From: Lachnospiraceae bacterium
GTDB lineage: Bacteria > Bacillota > Clostridia > Lachnospirales > Anaerotignaceae
NCBI GenBank assembly: GCA_019422065.1
Contig: JAHZEA010000006.1
Coordinates: 89,380 to 131,278 of the forward strand
DNA: 41,899 bases
Direction of reading: 5' to 3'
Part shown: piece after piece, positions 40,163-41,899 of the stretch
How positions within the stretch are numbered: the first letter of the stretch is position 1
How the letters are laid out: every line of letters starts with the position of its first letter
Notes under the pieces: generated by a model
What the model was told of the DNA's origin: nothing
Databases searched by the model: none
Seen by the model: only the letters and a program-made list of their open reading frames with translations
Made by a program: the position numbers and the translations under genes

Positions 40163-41104
40163 ATGGAGGAATACACATTTAAACTGGATGAAAATGTTAA
40201 TCGCAACCATGTAAAATATAAAAACAGATATGGTATTACAATAGCAGGTGATTTATATATAGCTAAAAATACTGATTTAAGCATTAAAAATCCGGCTCTT
40301 GTTATAGGCCCGCCTTATGGCGGAACTAAGGAGCAAAGCCCGGGAGTTTATGCCAATAAGCTTTGCCAAAGAGGCTTTATAGTTTTAGCCTTTGACCCGG
40401 CATATAACGGAGAAAGCGACGGTGAGCCAAGACATATTTCTTCGCCTGAGATTTTTTCAGAAAACTTTAGTGCCGGTGTTGACTATTTAGGTGTTCAGCC
40501 TTTTGTAGACCGTGAAAAAATAGGTGCAATAGGTATTTGCGGAAGCGGCGGTTTTGCCCTTTCAGCGGCACAGATGGATAGCCGTATTAAGGCTGTAGCA
40601 TGTGCCAGCATGTATGATATGAGCGCTATGAGAGATACATTTACACCTGAACAGCTTAAAACTGAGATAGACAGATTAAGCAGACAAAGATGGGTTGATT
40701 TTGAAAACGGCAGTATGGAATATATTCCGTTCTTCCCAGAAAAGCCTGTTGATAAAGTGCCGGAAGGACTGGACCCAATATCTGAGGAGTTTTTCTCATA
40801 CTATGGTTTAAAAAGAGGGCACAGCAAAAATGCTTTAGGTGGTTTTACAACAACAAGCCAGCTTGTATTTTATAACTACCAGCTTTTAAACCACATAGAT
40901 ACTATTTCTCCAAGACCTATTTTATTTATAGTAGGTGATAATGCTCATTCTAAGTATTTCAGCGAAAACGCCTATAAAGCTGCAAAAGAGCCAAAAGAAA
41001 TATATGTAGTGCCAGATGCAATACACATAGACTTGTACGATAAAACAGATAAAATACCTTTTGATAAATTAGAGTCATTTTTTAAAACAGCATTTGAAAA
41101 ATAA
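40163..41104 (+). CDS. Alpha/beta hydrolase
   Basis: 313 residues, cytoplasmic, dienelactone-hydrolase/acetyl-xylan-esterase-like. The triad is visible: S128 in GICGSGG, D259 in VGDNAHSK, H288 in AIHIDLYD. Oxyanion region VIGPPYGG and the FDPAYNGESDG loop follow the family pattern. GGAG near 40147 selects ATG 40163, one base after the preceding stop; an upstream ATG at 40121 would overlap the lipoprotein gene and is unlikely. It is the last gene of the operon. The substrate is unknown. Confidence 0.9.
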   Translation: MEEYTFKLDENVNRNHVKYKNRYGITIAGDLYIAKNTDLSIKNPALVIGPPYGGTKEQSPGVYANKLCQRGFIVLAFDPAYNGESDGEPRHISSPEIFSENFSAGVDYLGVQPFVDREKIGAIGICGSGGFALSAAQMDSRIKAVACASMYDMSAMRDTFTPEQLKTEIDRLSRQRWVDFENGSMEYIPFFPEKPVDKVPEGLDPISEEFFSYYGLKRGHSKNALGGFTTTSQLVFYNYQLLNHIDTISPRPILFIVGDNAHSKYFSENAYKAAKEPKEIYVVPDAIHIDLYDKTDKIPFDKLESFFKTAFEK

Positions 41105-41122
41105 TTATATATTGCGAATAAT

Positions 41123-41154
41123 AAAACAGCGGATAATTTTGTCCGCTGTTTTTT
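41123..41154 (+). terminator. Terminator of the acetyltransferase-hydrolase operon
   Basis: AAAACAGCGGA and TCCGCTGTTTT form a perfect 11-bp stem with an 8-nt loop, followed by TT. Confidence 0.85.
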
Positions 41155-41214
41155 GCTTATAAAATAAGTTTTTAAACGTATGGTAATATAGAGCTAATAA
41201 AAATAAATAATAAG

Positions 41215-41269
41215 ATTGTAAACAATTTTAATTTAATTAGTTGACAATTATGCTTTTATATTTTATACT
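41215..41269 (+). promoter_or_regulatory. BirA-type operator overlapping the bioY promoter
   Basis: ATTGTAAAC (41215-41223) and GTTGACAAT (41240-41248) form an inverted repeat with one mismatch and a 16-bp spacer, the layout of biotin-repressor (BirA) operators in Firmicutes. The right arm overlaps a perfect TTGACA (41241-41246), followed by a 17-bp spacer and TATACT (41264-41269). Biotin-loaded BirA would block RNA polymerase. Confidence 0.8.
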
Positions 41270-41303
41270 GTAAACAGTTTAATTCAGTATACGGAGGTTT
41301 AAA

Positions 41304-41864
41304 ATGAGTGATGTAAAATCTAAAAGCGTGTTTTCAGTAAGAACAATTTCATTTTGTGCAGTTTCATCGGCTGTAATGTGTATATTAGGCCCAATGAGTA
41401 TACCTATTGGCACTATACCCGTATCATTTACAAATCTTGTAATTTATGCGTCTCTTTTTGTAACAGGCAAAAGAAGAACAACACTAAGCGTTATTATTTA
41501 TCTGCTTTTGGGTATTTTTGGTTTGCCTGTGTTTTCGGGTTACTCCGGAGGTTTTGGAAAACTTATGGGCCCTACAGGCGGATACCTTATAGGTTTCGTG
41601 TTTCTTGCATATATAGGTGGTGCATTTATTGAAAAATCTAATGGTTCAAAAGTCATTTCGTTTATAGGTTTGGTTTTGGGCACAGCGGCGGCTTATTTGT
41701 TTGGCACAGCATGGTTTGTAATATCTATGGACTGTACTTGGGCCTACGCATTTGCTGTTTGTGTTCTGCCATTTATAGTTATTGACATTGTAAAAATAAT
41801 TTTAGCATTAATAGCCGGTCCGGCTGTAAGAAAAAGACTTGATAATGCAAATGTGGATAAATAA
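41304..41864 (+). CDS. bioY: Biotin transporter BioY
   Basis: S component of the biotin ECF importer, 186 residues, about six membrane segments. MSIPIGTIPVSFTNLVIYASLF, the GLPVFSGYSGGFGKLMGPTGGYLIGF core and the C-terminal FIVIDIVKIILALIAGPAVRKRL are characteristic. ACGGAGG precedes ATG 41304. The ECF ATPase and T component genes are not next to it in this window, so it probably uses a shared energising module. The upstream BirA-type operator fits biotin control. Confidence 0.95.
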   Translation: MSDVKSKSVFSVRTISFCAVSSAVMCILGPMSIPIGTIPVSFTNLVIYASLFVTGKRRTTLSVIIYLLLGIFGLPVFSGYSGGFGKLMGPTGGYLIGFVFLAYIGGAFIEKSNGSKVISFIGLVLGTAAAYLFGTAWFVISMDCTWAYAFAVCVLPFIVIDIVKIILALIAGPAVRKRLDNANVDK

Positions 41865-41899
41865 TTATAAAATTTAAGCTGTATTATTTCATTGGTATA

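Overview
The window is AT-rich DNA (my estimate is mid-30s % GC) from a Clostridia-type Firmicute, probably Lachnospirales or a close relative. Evidence: strong AGGAGG-type ribosome binding sites, sigma-A promoters with TATAAT/TATACT boxes, many hairpin-plus-T-run terminators, a T-box leader upstream of leuS, a yjdF-type leader, a BirA-type operator upstream of bioY, and lipoproteins with Ser/Ala linkers. It reads as ordinary chromosome. I see no phage, IS element, CRISPR array, tRNA or rRNA.

Layout. 1-920: 3' end of an S1-domain (ribosomal protein S1-like) gene. 1066-3434: polar amino-acid ABC importer (binding lipoprotein, permease, ATPase). 3567-5068: a small membrane protein on the minus strand and a secreted protein, both of unknown function. 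5341-11872: a surface module made of a two-component system, a PDZ-less HtrA-like membrane protease, a VTC-domain polyphosphate polymerase homologue, its usual partner DUF4956, and a Cthe_2159-type beta-helix lipoprotein. Matching TTAA-N6-TTAA boxes lie upstream of both the regulator gene and the protease gene, so the two-component system probably controls itself and the rest. 12000-14927: a TIGR04076 protein, a CDF metal exporter (minus), a small P-loop protein, and a TIGR01212 radical SAM gene broken by a frameshift. 15089-18411: a secreted protein and a 934-residue phosphodiester-glycosidase-family exoprotein. 18547-22692: glmM, a MATE exporter, glyA. 22745-23312: a probable yjdF (azaaromatic) riboswitch and yjdF. 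23541-25184: a SulP anion transporter, convergent with leuS (25278-27689, minus), which has a T-box leader.

28037-33956: a divergent locus. A MerR-family regulator and a type I asparaginase run on the minus strand. An atypical trans-sulfuration-family PLP enzyme, an MFS transporter and a sodium:solute symporter run on the plus strand. The plus-strand promoter has the 19-bp spacer typical of MerR-activated promoters. 34059-37347: a TSUP exporter, a DUF1836 regulator, a DJ-1/PfpI protein, TspO, and a conserved small protein that lacks a normal start codon. 37499-41104: a LysR regulator divergent from a tightly packed operon (acetyltransferase, flavodoxin, cyclophilin-like lipoprotein, alpha/beta hydrolase). 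41304-41864: bioY.

The best candidate for an undescribed system is the 5.3-11.9 kb module. It joins envelope sensing, proteolysis, a polyphosphate-polymerase-type membrane pair and a surface polysaccharide-binding-type protein, with visible candidate operators. Its VTC protein appears to lack the first strand of the family fold. The second candidate is the MerR-controlled locus, whose PLP enzyme has a Tyr-to-Phe change at a catalytic position. All family names come from reading the translations; no database search was run.
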